Shown here in pieces: positions 14,626-15,749 of a DNA stretch of 15,749 nucleotides. The translations under genes were made by a program, and so were the position numbers. A model generated the notes under the pieces. It did not search any database. It saw nothing but the letters and a program-made list of their open reading frames with translations, and had not been told where the DNA came from. Position 1 is the stretch's first letter; each line of letters starts with the position of its first letter. Source of the DNA: an uncultured Clostridia bacterium (lineage in GTDB: Bacteria; Bacillota; Clostridia; Christensenellales; UBA1242); assembly GCA_934771675.1 (NCBI GenBank), contig CAKVMF010000007.1, forward strand, positions 1 to 15,749, given 5' to 3'.

Positions 14626-15636
14626 TTAACCTTTTACTCTTTCTAGTTCAATCAAATGAGCAACACCTGGTATTGAATCTCCCTGTTGATTTGATAGTGT
14701 GCTCATCAATGCACCAGTCGCAACAATCAAAACTTTTTTAAAAGTTGAATCTAACATTTTATCAATAACATATGTTGCAAGCACCGATGCCGAACATCCA
14801 GCGCCACTTCCGCCCTGATATGACTCTTCATCAAACGAATAAATCGAATGTCCTAAATCGGAATAATTTTGACCAAGTTTATAACCTTTTTGTGAAATCA
14901 AATCACGCAAAACATCTGAACCAAATTTTCCAAGATCACCCGTTGCAATAAAATCATAATCACCAGGTTTTGTATTTGTGTCAGCAAAAAAATTACAAAG
15001 TGTATCACAAGCCGCAGGTGCCATTGCTGCACCCATATTTGCTATATCAACAACACCAAAATCTTGAACTCTTCCAAAACATATTTTTGAAATTTTTATT
15101 GGTGACTTGGTCTTTGATATTACAAATCCACCACCAGCAGTCACAGTCCATTGAGAATAACTCTGACGTTGATTTCCAAATTCCAAAGGATATCTATATT
15201 GTCTTTCAGCAGAACTAAAATGACTTATAGTTGAACATAAGATATTTTGAAAGCCACCGCCATCAATTAAGCTTGCAGCCATACCTATGCTTGCGGTTAT
15301 TGTTGAACAAGCAGAATAAATTCCAACAAAAGGAACTTGCAAAATTTCAGCAACATAATTGCTCGAAACCAGCTGATTCATCAAATCTCCACCGAGATAT
15401 AAATCAATATCATCAACTTTTAATTCGGCATCTTTAATTGCTCGCTTGTTAACCAATCGAAGCATTTTTCTTTCACCTTTTTCAAATGTCTGCTCACCCA
15501 TTTTGTCGTCTTCAGTTGAATTTTGCATATATTTTTTGTATGTGCCAAGTTTTTCTTTTTCACCAACAAGTGAGCCCCTGCCAATAATATAACAAGTATT
15601 TTCAACTTCCAAAGTTTGCTTTCCTAATCTTTTCAT
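14626..15636 (-). CDS. spoVAD: Stage V sporulation protein AD (SpoVAD), dipicolinic acid-binding
   Basis: A 336-residue thiolase-fold protein. GGDLMNQLV at 82-90 and GIYSACST with Cys110 at the site equivalent to the thiolase nucleophile line the pocket that binds Ca-dipicolinate in studied SpoVAD. HSIYSFDEESYQGGSGAGCSAS at about 263-284 and ATGALMSTLSNQQGDSIPGV at 306-325 are family signatures. It is not expected to act as an enzyme; it binds dipicolinic acid at the inner spore membrane with SpoVAC and SpoVAE. AAGGTGG precedes the ATG and shares bases with the stop of spoVAC, eight bases away. The spoVAC-spoVAD-spoVAE core is the set typical of Clostridia; spoVAA/AB cannot be judged as the window ends. 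Length is normal for the family. Confidence 0.95.
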   Translation of the reverse strand: MKRLGKQTLEVENTCYIIGRGSLVGEKEKLGTYKKYMQNSTEDDKMGEQTFEKGERKMLRLVNKRAIKDAELKVDDIDLYLGGDLMNQLVSSNYVAEILQVPFVGIYSACSTITASIGMAASLIDGGGFQNILCSTISHFSSAERQYRYPLEFGNQRQSYSQWTVTAGGGFVISKTKSPIKISKICFGRVQDFGVVDIANMGAAMAPAACDTLCNFFADTNTKPGDYDFIATGDLGKFGSDVLRDLISQKGYKLGQNYSDLGHSIYSFDEESYQGGSGAGCSASVLATYVIDKMLDSTFKKVLIVATGALMSTLSNQQGDSIPGVAHLIELERVKG

Positions 15637-15644
15637 ATACCACC

Positions 15645-15749
15645 TTAAAACAATAATATTAAAGAATAAACAAGTCCAACAATAATTGAGTATGCAACAC
15701 CATTAACAAGCACAGGTCCTGCAACAAAGAACATTTTTGAACCTATACC
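15645..15749 (-). CDS. spoVAC: Stage V sporulation protein AC (SpoVAC), C-terminal fragment
   Basis: Only the last 34 codons lie in the window, ending at a TAA at 15647-15645. The translated end begins GIGSKMFFVAGPVLVNG and finishes in a hydrophobic helix, which matches the SpoVAC C-terminus (its KMF-VAGP stretch). In Bacillus, SpoVAC is a membrane protein that forms a mechanosensitive channel for dipicolinic acid release. It leads into spoVAD with an eight-base gap. The upstream part is off the right edge. Confidence 0.85.
   Translation of the reverse strand, partial: GIGSKMFFVAGPVLVNGVAYSIIVGLVYSLILLF

Noticed and set aside
1..15749. Mobile element, phage, CRISPR or defence system
   Set aside because: No transposase, integrase, direct-repeat array, toxin-antitoxin pair or nuclease other than MutL was found; all large frames are accounted for by housekeeping or sporulation genes.

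Overview
This AT-rich window reads as chromosomal DNA from an endospore-forming Bacillota, most likely a Clostridia-class bacterium. The evidence is a set of sporulation genes (yqfC, yqfD, spoVAC, spoVAD, spoVAE, yunB), a Gram-positive-type mutS-mutL pair with an endonuclease-type MutL, a ThiI without a rhodanese domain, and strong AAGGAG-like ribosome binding sites. I see no mobile element, tRNA, rRNA, CRISPR array or prophage gene. Coding density is high: the largest gaps are 121 and 134 bases, so no stretch over 300 bases lacks a gene. The genus cannot be named from this sequence.

Layout, left to right: all genes are on the minus strand except one. yqfD (cut by the left edge) and yqfC form a sporulation pair. 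Next come a PLP enzyme of the methionine gamma-lyase-like/YnbB family, then mutL, mutS and miaB. The last three read miaB-mutS-mutL from a recognisable vegetative promoter upstream of miaB. Back to back with miaB is the only plus-strand gene, a bifunctional class A penicillin-binding protein. It runs tail to tail into thiI with the two stop codons touching. thiI lies downstream of a NifS/IscS-type cysteine desulfurase. Beyond that are yunB, spoVAE, spoVAD and the 3' end of spoVAC at the right edge.

How the genes work together: MutS recognises mismatches and MutL nicks the strand in mismatch repair. The desulfurase and ThiI form a sulfur relay for tRNA 4-thiouridine (and possibly thiamine), and MiaB is a second tRNA-thiolating enzyme, so tRNA sulfur chemistry recurs here. 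SpoVAC/D/E belong to the machinery that moves dipicolinic acid into and out of the spore core. YunB and YqfC/YqfD are mother-cell sporulation proteins in Bacillus. The class A PBP may be forespore-expressed, judging from a weak promoter match.

I found no new multi-gene system. The points most worth a second look are small-scale: a near-consensus promoter that would make the desulfurase mRNA leaderless; a terminator-like hairpin that overlaps the apparent start of yqfC; a sigma-F/G-like promoter before the PBP; the absence of miaA-hfq between mutL and ynbB; and touching convergent stop codons.
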